Program-made: the position numbers and the translations under genes
NCBI GenBank assembly: GCA_019925795.1
Contig: CM034304.1
Coordinates: forward strand, 21,344,228 to 21,408,227
Length of the DNA stretch: 64,000 nucleotides
Source of the DNA: Dendrobium chrysotoxum
Lineage: Eukaryota > Streptophyta > Magnoliopsida > Asparagales > Orchidaceae
Direction: 5' to 3'
The notes under the pieces: generated by a model
What the model was told of the DNA's origin: nothing
The model's input: only the letters and a program-made list of their open reading frames with translations
The model's database searches: none
Part shown: positions 40,201-52,200 of the stretch, one piece after another
Layout: every line of letters starts with the position of its first letter
Numbering within the stretch: position 1 is the first letter of the stretch

Positions 40201-43200
40201 TTCAAGAGATTTACTGCATTCTTTAATGTGCTTGGACTTGATTAATATTTTTTTCTTCTGAGTGAAACATCCTTTGATAGTGTATGAATATCAACCATGC
40301 CTTTATTGCTGTCATGGTGTAAAATATGGATTTGGTTTATGCTTAGCAGACGGCATTTTTATTCTGAAACATATTATTTGAACTGTATATGACATGCCGG
40401 GTTAACAATATATATATGAAGAAGCCTTATTGACAATTTTATAAGTAGTTTCCTCTGTTCATCTCTCTGGTGAAGTATGGTCAACTTTGTATCCTGAAGT
40501 TCTCCATTTTTCTTGAGACCTAAATTTCCCCTCAAAGTTCAAGTTTGTTATGGATTTTATATTGTATTAATTTTGCTGCTGCTGCTTTGAGCAAAGAGCG
40601 TTGAAGAAGATTGCCTTGATTTTGAAAATACATAAAGTTTACAAAAATATCATATAAATATCAAATGTTGATAGAATAGCTGCTAAACTCTATGATCATC
40701 TATCTGCCGAGGTGATAGGCCAAATTTTTGAAAGGATCAGCAAAATGTTTTTTTTTTTAGCAAGAGAAGCAGGAATGAGGATTAATTTGAAAACAAGCGA
40801 AAACGCCGTAACGGACTGCGCATTTTGAACAGAATTACTTTTAGTTTCATGCATGAAGAATGCGTCGAACCTATTGGCGCATTCTTCAAAATGCGCCTAA
40901 TTGTTCGACGCATTTTTTTGAATACGCCGAACTTATTCGCGTATTCTCAGAATGCGCCTAATTGTTCGTCGCATTCTTTGGAATGCGCCTTCACATTAGG
41001 CGTATTTAATACGCAGTCGTCGTTTTCGCGGACTAGATCCGTTTTTTCTGAGCGAAAGTGCGTCATTTTGCGACATCGCGTGGAAGTTAGCGGAACCAGA
41101 TCCGCAAAAAATGGAAAAAAAAATTTTTTAGCTTGAATGAGAGGGTTGTGGTGTGAGGGCTATATAAATCTCTCAAATGTTTGAGCAAAACATTCATTCG
41201 CCAGAGGTTGAGAGTGAGTTCTTGAGAGGTTTTTCAGAGGAGGTTTCAGAGATTTTGGAGAGGTAAGTAAATTTATTATTTGTTTGTAGTTTTTTTAATT
41301 TATGAGTTCTCATCTCAAATGTAATTTGATTTTTTTTTTGTAATTATTGTATGACATTAATTGTTGATATTTTTTAATTTTGTATTATTATCTGTTATTT
41401 GTGTAGGTAATGATTGTTCAAGATGAATGTTATCGACTATGTAGAAAAATTTATTGTAATCCTTCAGTTTGATTTTGCCCAAAAATTTTTTGTGGATATA
41501 TTTTATTTAGAACTGACAATTTCATCAAGTAGACTATCCTAATCTGTGAAGAGTTCTGCAAAAAAGTAATCCTACTTAAGCTGAAGATCCTGATAAAAGC
41601 TATAAATTAAAACTCAGGGAGGGTGAGATTGTGTGAGCGAGGGATAGAGATGCGGATTCAGAAACTTAATTAGAAAAATATTATTATAATATCTCAGTAA
41701 TATAAATGTAAAATTTCAGGAAGTTAGCTTAATTTAAAAATTAGTAATCATAATTTAGCTTATTATTTAAATTAAAAAAATTTAAATAGTTTGAAAAGAA
41801 CAGAAGTTAAAAGGGAAATTTTTAGGAATGAGCGTAAGATTCATAAAATTTAGCAAGAAGAGCGCGAATGGCAATATAATAGTAATAATGTTAAATCATT
41901 ATTAGTTTGAATATTTATTTTAAATTGGGGATATTTATTTTGAGTAAATATAAATAATATTAATTGAATTAAATATTTTCAAGTAAAGAAAATTTAACAA
42001 AATTTAATAATTTAACATTTTAGTTTTCATTTATAATATTTTTCATTCTAAAAACTTTTAATTTATGAAATTATTAATATAAATTCTATTAAAGACCACT
42101 TTTAAAATTTATAATATAAATAAAGTAATATTTTAGTAATATTTTAAATAATATTTAAGAGATTTTATTAATAATTTAAATTATATAAAATCTATATATA
42201 ATATGTAAAAATCTATATATAATATGTATAAATATAAAATACAATATTGTGAATATTTATTATTAAAATTTAAAAATATATATTTACTGGTTATAATACT
42301 AAATCAATATGAGAATTTATATGTTAATATTTTCTTTTGTTAATTAAATAAATTTTTTCAACAAAATAAATTTGAACATAATGTAATAAATTTACATAAA
42401 AATTTATGTATAATATTTTTTATTTAAAAAATCTTATAATAAAAAATAGTAATACAAATACTATTAAATTTAACGTACAATTTTTAAAATATAGATTATA
42501 TAGTATTGTAATAATATTTAAAATAAATGTGATGTTATTTATAATATTTTATTAAAATATTTAAAAAATAAATAAATTATATTTAAATTATATAATATAT
42601 TAATATTAGTCTAAATTTATATATATAATATCTTTTAATGTAAAATATAATTTCTTTAACAATTAATATTAAATTGTAAAAATGTATATCTAATTGTTAT
42701 AAAATTAAATCAAATTGAAAATTTATGTCATTTTTATGTTAATTAAAAATTATAAAATTTATTGAAATTAGATTAAATTTCTATATATAATATATTTTTA
42801 TGTAAAATATAAATTAATTAACAAATAATAATAAATTTTTAAAATGTATATTTAATGGTTATCATATTGAAAGCAATATACATGATAGTAAAGATATTGA
42901 TGTATTAGTGGCTAGGCTATAAATATAGGGCTAGCATATTCAATGAATAATTCCATGCAGGTTCATATAAAATATATTTATATCACATTTTTATGTTAAT
43001 TAAATATTTTTTTAGCTAAATAAATTTTAACATAATGTAATTATCTATGATGCACCGACACTTCTCCTCAAAGAGGCGTGCAGTGTCCGACACGACACGC
43101 GTCCGACACTCCTCCGACACGTGTCGGACACCCCGAAAATGTGTCCAATTAAAAAAATATTAAATACAAGTTGGACACGCGTGTCTGACACACGTATCTT

Positions 43201-46200
43201 AAATATTTTATGAATTTTTTTTTAAATATAACTTTTTGTATTTAAATTTTTTACTTATTTAAAATATAAAAACTAAATTTCTTACTTCCTATCCACAACA
43301 TCAAATCAATCACCCGCACTTAATACGCCACAACAACAACAACAACAACAACATCAAGCCTTTGTCCCACTACGTAGGGTCGACAAAATTTAATATCGCA
43401 CTTAATACCCCATTCATCGAATATTCTCATTTTCATTTCTCTTTGGTGGGTTACAACTTTGATTTCATAACAATGCCCGATGTCATCTCAACATCGACGT
43501 ATAACGTCATTACAACATCAACATTTCAAAACGATCTCCATATCAAAGTCTGACGCTGTCTTTACATTGATGCTCGATGCTAGCAATTTCTACGCCCACA
43601 ACTTGACATCTTATCTTTGTCGAACACCTTCTCAATATCGACGACCAATACCCTCTCAATATCGACGATAAACGCCCTCTCAATATTGACGCCCAATATT
43701 TATTGCATAACATCAATGCCCGACTCTCGACAGTATTATCATCTCCTCTTTCGATGACTGATAAACGGCATCGACGCCTGACTCTTGACATCCTAATATT
43801 AATCATTTTAAGCACAAAATCTAATTAAATGACTTATTATTTCTAAATTATTTTTAAAATTATACTTATTTAATTTTTATACTTATTTTTAAAATATAAA
43901 AACTATAATACCGTGTCCAACCCGTGTCCGTGTCCTATATTTTTAATAATTGACGTGTCCCGTGTCCGTGTCGTGTCGTATCCGTGTCGCCGTATCCGTG
44001 TCTGTGCATCATAGGTAATTATTCATAATATTTCATTAAAATATTTAAATAACTTATGAAGGTGAACATTGGATTTCAGTGAAATATATATGTTGGACAT
44101 TAGTAGAGTCAGATGATAGTCGACTAGGAGTGCAGAGCAAAAATAGATAGAATGCATGTTTTTCTCTTTATAGGACGAGAACCTAATGACTAAAAGATGA
44201 GTATTAATGCCAAGAGGTAGAAACTACGGGAGTAAATGCAGATCCTCAACTAGATTCATTTGATCTAAATTCTTCCACAAATGTAACTTTCAACATTGTT
44301 GTATCTACTTTTATTGAACAAATTATACATCATCCAATTAAGAAAAACTAGCTAGCATCTCCCCTACCTACTAAGCCGTATGCTCAAATACTAACACTAC
44401 CTAATTCATGAGACTAAACCCACAACATTACTAGTTGACTTTTACTACTTGAATTGTTTGAATAAATTGAAGCTTAAGTTAAATGATTTTGTAATAATTA
44501 AATTAATATATGTCTTAGTCCCCACAACAATTCCTAAGAGATTATTAGAGATTTGTTATTGTGAATTTAAACTCTATAACCTAACCAAAGTATTTAAATA
44601 ATTTCTCCTATATTGATAGTATGTCACGATTGATGCTATATTTCGATGGAGAGTTATGTATCTCGGGCGAGTTCACACCAACATATATTGGCAGAAGAAA
44701 TAGAACGCTTTTAATCAATGGAAATATTTCGCTTGAAATGTTAAAACTAAGAATTATGCGTGCTCTAAGGATAAATTCAATAGGAAACACTATTAATCTC
44801 ACGTGTCATCTTCGTAATAATGGAGGATTTTGTGCGACCAATGTCATCGATGATGAGATATGTAAGTACATGTTGATGGAGGCTAGAACACATACTGTCG
44901 TCGTATACGTGGAGGTTGAGCAAATTACTCAAATCGATGTTGCTGGCCTATCAACTCAAGCTTACATGTGAGTTTCGACCATTGACTTTGTTTATTCTTT
45001 CAATGAACCTGTCCATCAGCCTCATTTAATTCTTATGTCATAGGCCCACTCTAACATCTGATACATTTATGGCTAGTACATGGGTCTGTCTGAGAAATGT
45101 TGAAGATGAATTTCATGGTCGTCTTAGTTCATGTGAGCGACCCAGTTACTTGCAGCAACAGTTTCCATCACGGCCTAGTGTTAGTGAACGTCCAACTTGG
45201 GAGACAGCTAACTATACTCAGTTACCAGATATCTACCCCTATGGGTCATATTCACAACGTAATTTGCAAAATAAGCATTATACAGAGAAAAATTCCCGTG
45301 GTGTAAGAGATGAAGTTGAAGGCTACGAAATGATGAATAGCGATAGTACTAATTCATCGCATGATGGTAGCCCAGGATTGGACACCCAGATTCCTATGGG
45401 AGAATTTAACAGCACGGAATTTAATGGGCAAGCGATCATTCAATATCATGCAACACAAAATCGTGATAGGTTAGATGGGATGAACATCAATAATGAGTTA
45501 GCCGAAACTGTTCGGACAACTCAACAGTGGGATGACGATGAAAATTTTGATGCTCCGTGCGTAAACCTTGTTAGCTCGATAGAAGCTAGTACTCCAATAG
45601 AGTTATATAAAGGTCAGATATTTCATAGGAAGGAAGACTTGCAAGGTGCAATAAATGGATGGTCGATTATTCATAATGTTCAATTTATAAATTCAACATC
45701 CAACAAAAGTCGGTTGAGTATCGCATGTGCCCAACATGATAATCCTGATCGTCCCTGCATTTGGCGCTTACATGCAGCACGAAGTAAAAGACTAGGTGGT
45801 CTATAGAAAATATCTACATGTAGATCTCCACATACCTGCACCCACCCCATTTTGGCTACTGGACATCACAATTGCACCTCCAAATTTATATGCAGACATA
45901 TCATTCCTATAATTTGACAACAACTAGACATGAAGCCAAAGAAGATCATAGCTAGAATTGAGTCGAAGTTTGACATCAAGATTTCATATATGAAGGCATG
46001 GGATGCATATAGAAAAGCTATTGAAGAAACTTTTAGTACCTACGAATAATCTTATCATTCTCTTTTCCAATTCATGGAGGCTTTACGGTTGTCCCAACCA
46101 GGCACTATATACAATATTCAAGTAATAGCTCCCACACACTTCAAGGGACTTTTCTGGGCATTTGGACCATCTATCTACGGGTGGCAACACTGCCGGCCAG

Positions 46201-49200
46201 TGCTTAGCTTGGATGGTACATTCTTGCTTGGTAAGTATCGAAGGACTCTCCTTGCTGCGGTAGGAATCGATGGGAATGGAGGATTGTATCCACTGGCCTT
46301 TGCATTGGTGGGATCAGAGAGCAACGATTCATGGGGTTGGTTCCTACAAAACTTACATAATCTGGTACCTCCTGTCGCTGAGCGGGAGAATTTGTGCATA
46401 GTTTCTGATAAGCACGCAGGACTTGTACGCGGATGTAGGGAAGTATTTTCCAATGCTGTTCATAGGCACTGCCTTCGTCACTTACGTGAAAATTTTAAAA
46501 AGATGGTCCGTCGTTTAGGAATTTCAGATAGTGAGGGCCTAATTAACAATATGTAGTTTTCCAGAAATACAGATGACTTATCGTACTTTAATCGTATAAT
46601 GAATTACATCAGAATGACTAAGCAAGAGGCATTCGATTGGTTGGTGCAGTGCGATGTCTCTAAATAGTCCCTATTATTTGATGAAGGAAGCCGATATGGT
46701 ATTATGACTACAAACGCATCTGAATGTTTTAACGGTGTGCTTAGACGTGCCCGTGGACTTCCTATTTAATGGCTAATAATATCAATATATTATAACCTCG
46801 TGCCGTTATTCCTGAAGAGATCAACTGATGGTGCAAAATGGACAGAGGAAGCCCAATCTAGCTCTGTTCCATGCACGATGATTGTGATACAAAGAGTTGA
46901 ACGTGATGCTCATCAGTGTCCGGAACCAGTCATGATTAATAGAAATGAATTTGAAGTTATTGATACGTCTTCTCGATCTAAAAAGATAGACATAATAAGT
47001 ACTGCCTCTTGTACGTGCACATGCAGGAAACCGCAATTATATCATGTTCCTTGCGTTCATGTTACTGCTGTCGCCGGGTCCAGCGATGGGATCATAATGC
47101 CTTCGTATCTCCTTTTTTCATGGTTAACTACTACATTGTTACGTACTCCAAATTATTTCATGTGTTCCCCTCGAAGGACATATGGCCGACCTTTAACGAA
47201 GAACTCGGAATAATCCCTCTGCTAGCTCTGGCTTTTAGGCGTCGTGTTGGTCGACCACAAATAAATAGGTTCCGTAATACGATGGATGAGGCGTCGAGTA
47301 GCTCACATAAAGCTTGTGGTTTTTGCAAATAACTTGGTCATAATAGGGCAACCTGTCCACATAACCCTTCCTCGTCAAGGTAATCTACATAGGCTAAACT
47401 TATTAGACCAATTGCAAACTAATTCTGGTTCTGTTTCTTATAACTCATAACACTAACACCATTCGTCATTTCTTTTTTTAAATATAAGATATGGCCGATA
47501 GATCGAGGCGTAGTCATACCGGGTGGCGTCCGACCCATGATGTTTCTGAAGAGGAGAGTAGACCCGTACAGATGAGCATAGCATCACTTGGAGATTCGCA
47601 TAGGGCTCACGATCCAAGGAAAAGAAACAAAAAAAAATTTCAAATCAAATAAAAAATACCTGTGAAGTCGGCTGCCCATCCCGTAAATCCAGCAGGAATC
47701 CCATCGCCAGCTACAGTGTCTCATCCTATGACTCTGCAAACGGCGCCGAACTACAGTGACCCATCCCACACGTGATTCGCTTCGGCAGAGCTTCCCCTCA
47801 CGCCTTTAAAATGAGAGCGAAGCTCTCATTTCGGGATCACACAGACAGCTCGCAAACTCTCCGACTTCCCTACCTCAAACCGCAAGTCTCCGATCTCCTC
47901 CCCTGTAGCCGATCTCGATCGCAAGCTCTCCACCTCCGTCTGATCCTCCCGATCCCCTTCAGTTCACAAACAGAGAGGGAGAGAAGGAGAAAGAGAGAGA
48001 GAAAGAGAGAGACCACCTACCCCTTCTCTGCCCTAGTTCGACGCCAGCTCCGACTCTAAGCCCTGGCCGACGCCTCCTTGCCCTAGATCTGCATCCCGAC
48101 GCCCCCATCTGTTATGGATCGTGAGCCATATGCGAATCTCTAAGTGATGCTATGCTCATCTGTATGGATCTACTCTCCTCTTCAGAAACATCATGGGTCG
48201 GACGCCACCCAGTACGACTACGCCTCGATCTATCGGCCATATCTTATATTTAAAAAAAGAAATGACGAATGATATTTGGACGATGTATAATTTGTTCAAT
48301 AAAAGTAGATACAACAATGTTGAAAGTTGCATTTGTGGAAGATATTTGGATCAAATGAATCTAGTTGAGGATCTGGATTTACTCCCGTAGTTTTTACCTC
48401 TTGGCATTAACACTCATCTTTTAGTCATTAGGTTCTCGTCCTATAAAAAGAAAAACATACATTCTATTTATTATTGCTCTGCACTCCTAGTCGACTATCA
48501 TCTGACTCTACTAATGTCCAACATATATATTTCATTGAAATCCAATGTTAATTTTAATAGTGTTTGTATTACTATTTTTTTACTATAAGATTTTTTAAAT
48601 AAAAAATATTATACATAAACTTTTATGTAAATTTATTACATTATGTTCAAATTTATTTTGTTGAAAAAATTTATTTAATTAACAAAAGAAAATATTAACA
48701 TATAAATTCTCATATTGATTTAGTATTATAACCAGTAAATATATATTTTTAAATTTTAATAATAAATATTCACAATATTGTATTTTATATTTATACATAT
48801 TATATATAGATTTTTACATATTATATATAGATTTTATGTAATTTAAATTATTAATAAAATCTCTTAAATATTATTTAAAATATTACTTTATTTATATTAT
48901 AAATTTTAAAAGTGGTCTTTAATAGAATTTATTTTAATAATTTCAAAAATTAAAAGTTTTTAGAATGAAAAATATTATAACTAAAAACTAAAATATTAAA
49001 TTATTAAATTTTGTTAAATTTTCTTTACTTGAAAATATTTAATTCAATTAATATTATTTATATTTACTCAAAATAAATATCCCCAATTTAAAATAAATAT
49101 TCAAAATAATAATGATTTAACATTATTACTATTATATCGCCATTCGTGCTCCTCTTCCTAAATTTTATGAATCTTACGCTCATTCCTAAAATTTTCCCTT

Positions 49201-52200
49201 TTATCTTCTGTTCTTTTCAAACTATTTAAAATTTTTTTAATTTAAATAATAAGCTAAATTATAATTACTGATTTTTAAAATAAGCTAACTTTCTGAAATT
49301 TTTACATTTATATTACTGAGATATTATAATAATATTTCTCCTCTTATTAAGTTTCTGAATCCGCATCTCTGTCTCTCGCTCACACGATCTCACTCTCCCT
49401 GAGTTTTAATTTATAGCTTTTATCAGAATCTTCAGCTTAAATAGGATTATTTTTTTGCAGAACTCTTCACAGATTTGGATAGTCTACTTGATGAAATTGT
49501 CAGTTCTAAATAAAATATATCCACAAAAAATTTTTGGGCAAAATCAAACTCAAGGATTACAATAAACTTTTCTACATAGTCGATAACATTCATCTTGAAC
49601 AATCATTACCTACACAAATAACAGATAATAATACAAAATTAAAAAATATCAACAATTAATGTCATACAATAATTACAAAAAAAAATCAAATTATATTTGA
49701 GATGAGAACTTATAAATTAAAAAAACTACAAACAAATAATAAATTTACTTACCTCTCTAAAACTCTAAAACCTCCTCTGAAAAACCTCTCAAGAACTACT
49801 CTCAACCTCTGGCGAATGAATGTTTTGCTCAAACATTTGAGGGATTTATATAGCCCTCACACCACAGCCCTCTCATTCAAGCTAAAAAGTTTTTTTTTTT
49901 CCATTTTTTGCGGATCTGGTTCCACTAACTTCCACACTGTGCCGCAAAACGACGCACTTTCGCCCGGAAAAAATGGATCTGGTCCGCGAAAACGATGACT
50001 GCGTATTAAATACGCCTAATGTGATGGTGCATTCCAAAGAATGCGACGAACAATTAGGCGCATTCTGAGAATACGCGAATAAGTTCGGCATATTCAAAGG
50101 AATGCGCCGAACAATTAGGCGCATTCTGAAGAATGCGCCAATAGGTTCGGCGCATTCTTCATGCATGAAACTAAAACTAATTCTATTCCAAATGCGCAGT
50201 CCGTTACGGCGTTTTCGCTTGTTTTCAAATTAATCCCCATTCCTGCTTCTCTTGCTAAAAAAAAACATTTTGCTGATCCTTCCGAAAATTTGGCCTATCA
50301 TAAAATTTGCCCGAGGTGATATGGTGATGTTCAATCCTCATGGAAATCTGGTTTTTCGACTTAGCGGGAAAAGAGGTTGCAAACACGGTTGCTTACCATG
50401 AGTTTCCAATACATTATTTATGAGGAGGCAAAGGCAACAATTGTCGGTGCTTTCTGTATTCAGCTACACTGGAGCGAGCATAGAGATGGTTACTGTGGTA
50501 CATAAATTACAATGCTCTTTTTGGCAATAAGTAGAGCATGCATAAAGTAGATTAGAATTATGCAAATTTTTTCTAATAATTGTAACCGAAAAAGTTTTAT
50601 CCGCTTTTTCTCAAAATTGAAGTCAATATTCTTTCTTGTTAGTCGGATGTGAAGCATATAAGCTTGCCGAGCTGGAAGCCATGTCCTTACCCGATGCTTG
50701 CTTGTCCATGCATCAAATAGAAAAAAAGAATGAAAGAAAAAGAAAAGAACACAATGAATGTGGGGAGGCGGTTGATGCAAGCATTGGGTCGAGCCCTCCA
50801 CTCATGCTTAAGGTCCTCCGTATGACCTGAGGAGGGCATTAGAGTGAAAGTGAGAGTCTTTGAGCATGGTTTTGTAGAGAAAAAGAAAGAGAAAGAGAGA
50901 GCACATGATAACAACATAATATATATGGCGCGGTGCTCTTCACTTACGTCCACTATAAAAAACTTGCCAATCTGTTTATTACAATACCATTTTAAAGGAA
51001 GAGAACAGGCGGCAATGTAGACTAGTGAAGAGAAGGAATCCTCTTTTAAACCTCCCCCATCTCCAAATATTCTGTTTTTATTTTTATTTTTTTCTCTTTT
51101 TTTCCCCTTCTTTTTATGGATGTCTTACGATGCCCTTCCATCAATGCGATGCATGGCCATGCTTGACTAATGTTCGGAGGTTCTGGAAGCTTGGTTTTGT
51201 AGAGGGGGTGGTGTTGTGTTGTAGTGTTATGGATGGTTTTCAGTATGCTGCACGTCACTGTACGTAAGCTGGCGTTTAAACATGTCATACGAGTTGGTCT
51301 GGGGCTATAAATCTAGATGGACGACTTAATGGGTTCGGTTGGTTTTGATTTGTACTTCGGCTGATTCCTGGTGGGGATGAATGGACTGACCCTTTGGATT
51401 AGCCACATGTAGTGCTAGCTGTGGCGGTCTTGACTGATCACATTTCATGCCATATGGATACTCATAATTGAATTAAAAAATGATGCATTACAAACACTAT
51501 ATGCGATTTAGTATCTAACAAGCCCCATTTTTTTCTTAAAAAATTTCAGATAGCTCTATACAATACTCAAACATGATATGAAACTCTTTATGGCACATTT
51601 AAAAAATACTATAATCCAGTTGTATCACAATACTGTCTAGTTTTAGATTATTGTCTCATCAATCTAGCTTTAATTTTTTCTTGATGTATTTTTCTAACAA
51701 ATTACATATGATTCCACTTTATATAAAAATAATAAATTTGAAATAAATATATTTTTCAATTTATATTCTACTTTTCTTCACACATATCTTTGCCTTTGAG
51801 GAAACCATAGGTTCTCAGCGTGTTATTTTCAAAATTTCATTGTTTGATTGGTATTCATTTGAGTAGATCTAAAACCGAATACATAGAGTATAATTTTAGT
51901 AGTAATAAATCTAATAGGGGGATTGCCAATATATAAGCTAATATGGCGCAGTAGGTCATCTTTTTCCATCCTATTTCTCTTGGCTAGCATGCCAAAAGTT
52001 CCTTCGGACAATTTTCTCTTGATTTCCCAGCTGCATCCTGATATCTGATTAAGCAAAGACTGAGTCCCTTTGTTTTTCTATTCAGCTTAACATGGTTCAG
52101 CTTATCTCCTGTTTTTAAAGAAATGAATTTGCTCCATTAGTATGTTGGAGTTGCTAAAATATACTTTAATAAATGTAGTATGGTAGAAATGGTGATTTTA

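Larger units (their letters stand above)
40718..44337 (+). repeat. Left terminal inverted repeat arm of the MULE
   Basis: From the outside inward: A/T-rich end, GCGAAAACGCCGTAACGGAC, stem-loop array (40855-41007), promoter and splice donor (41161-41268), then very AT-rich DNA with degenerate repeats of TATATATAATAT...TGTAAAATAT type. 42475-44061 has no partner in the right arm. 44062-44337 pairs again with the right arm. Confidence 0.85.
40718..50312 (+). mobile_element. Mutator-like element (MULE) with very long terminal inverted repeats
   Basis: A 9-bp duplication GAGGTGATA flanks it (40709-40717 and 50313-50321), the size made by Mutator transposases. The outer arms 40718-42474 and 48550-50312 are inverted copies of about 1.76 kb; a further 275 bp pairs between 44062-44337 and 48276-48550. 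The right end reads (minus strand) GGGCAAATTTTATGATAGGC; the left end lacks its first bases and starts at the second GATAGG. Between the arms is a spliced but broken MURA-type transposase (44621-47362). The left arm is longer because it holds 1.6 kb absent from the right arm, including a hAT-like insertion. It cannot move without an outside transposase. Confidence 0.88.
48276..50312 (-). repeat. Right terminal inverted repeat arm of the MULE
   Basis: Inverted copy of the left arm, without the 1.6-kb segment. At about 48550 sequence matching left-arm 42474 joins directly to sequence matching 44062, with AAC shared at the junction. Inward of 48276 it abuts an inverted copy of transposon coding sequence (48115-48268). 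Confidence 0.85.

Noticed and set aside
40825..41136. A 103-codon frame that recurs on the minus strand at 49882-50166
   Set aside because: It is a shadow of the stem-loop array in the MULE inverted arms. The peptide matches no family.
50322..50480. Reading NPHGNLVFRLSGKRG next to the right MULE border as a LURP1-related exon
   Set aside because: Only about 15 residues look similar, followed by a stop, and no partner exon was found on the left side of the MULE.
50490..51288. Several overlapping frames on both strands right of the MULE
   Set aside because: They overlap antisense, are short and have no motifs or splice context.
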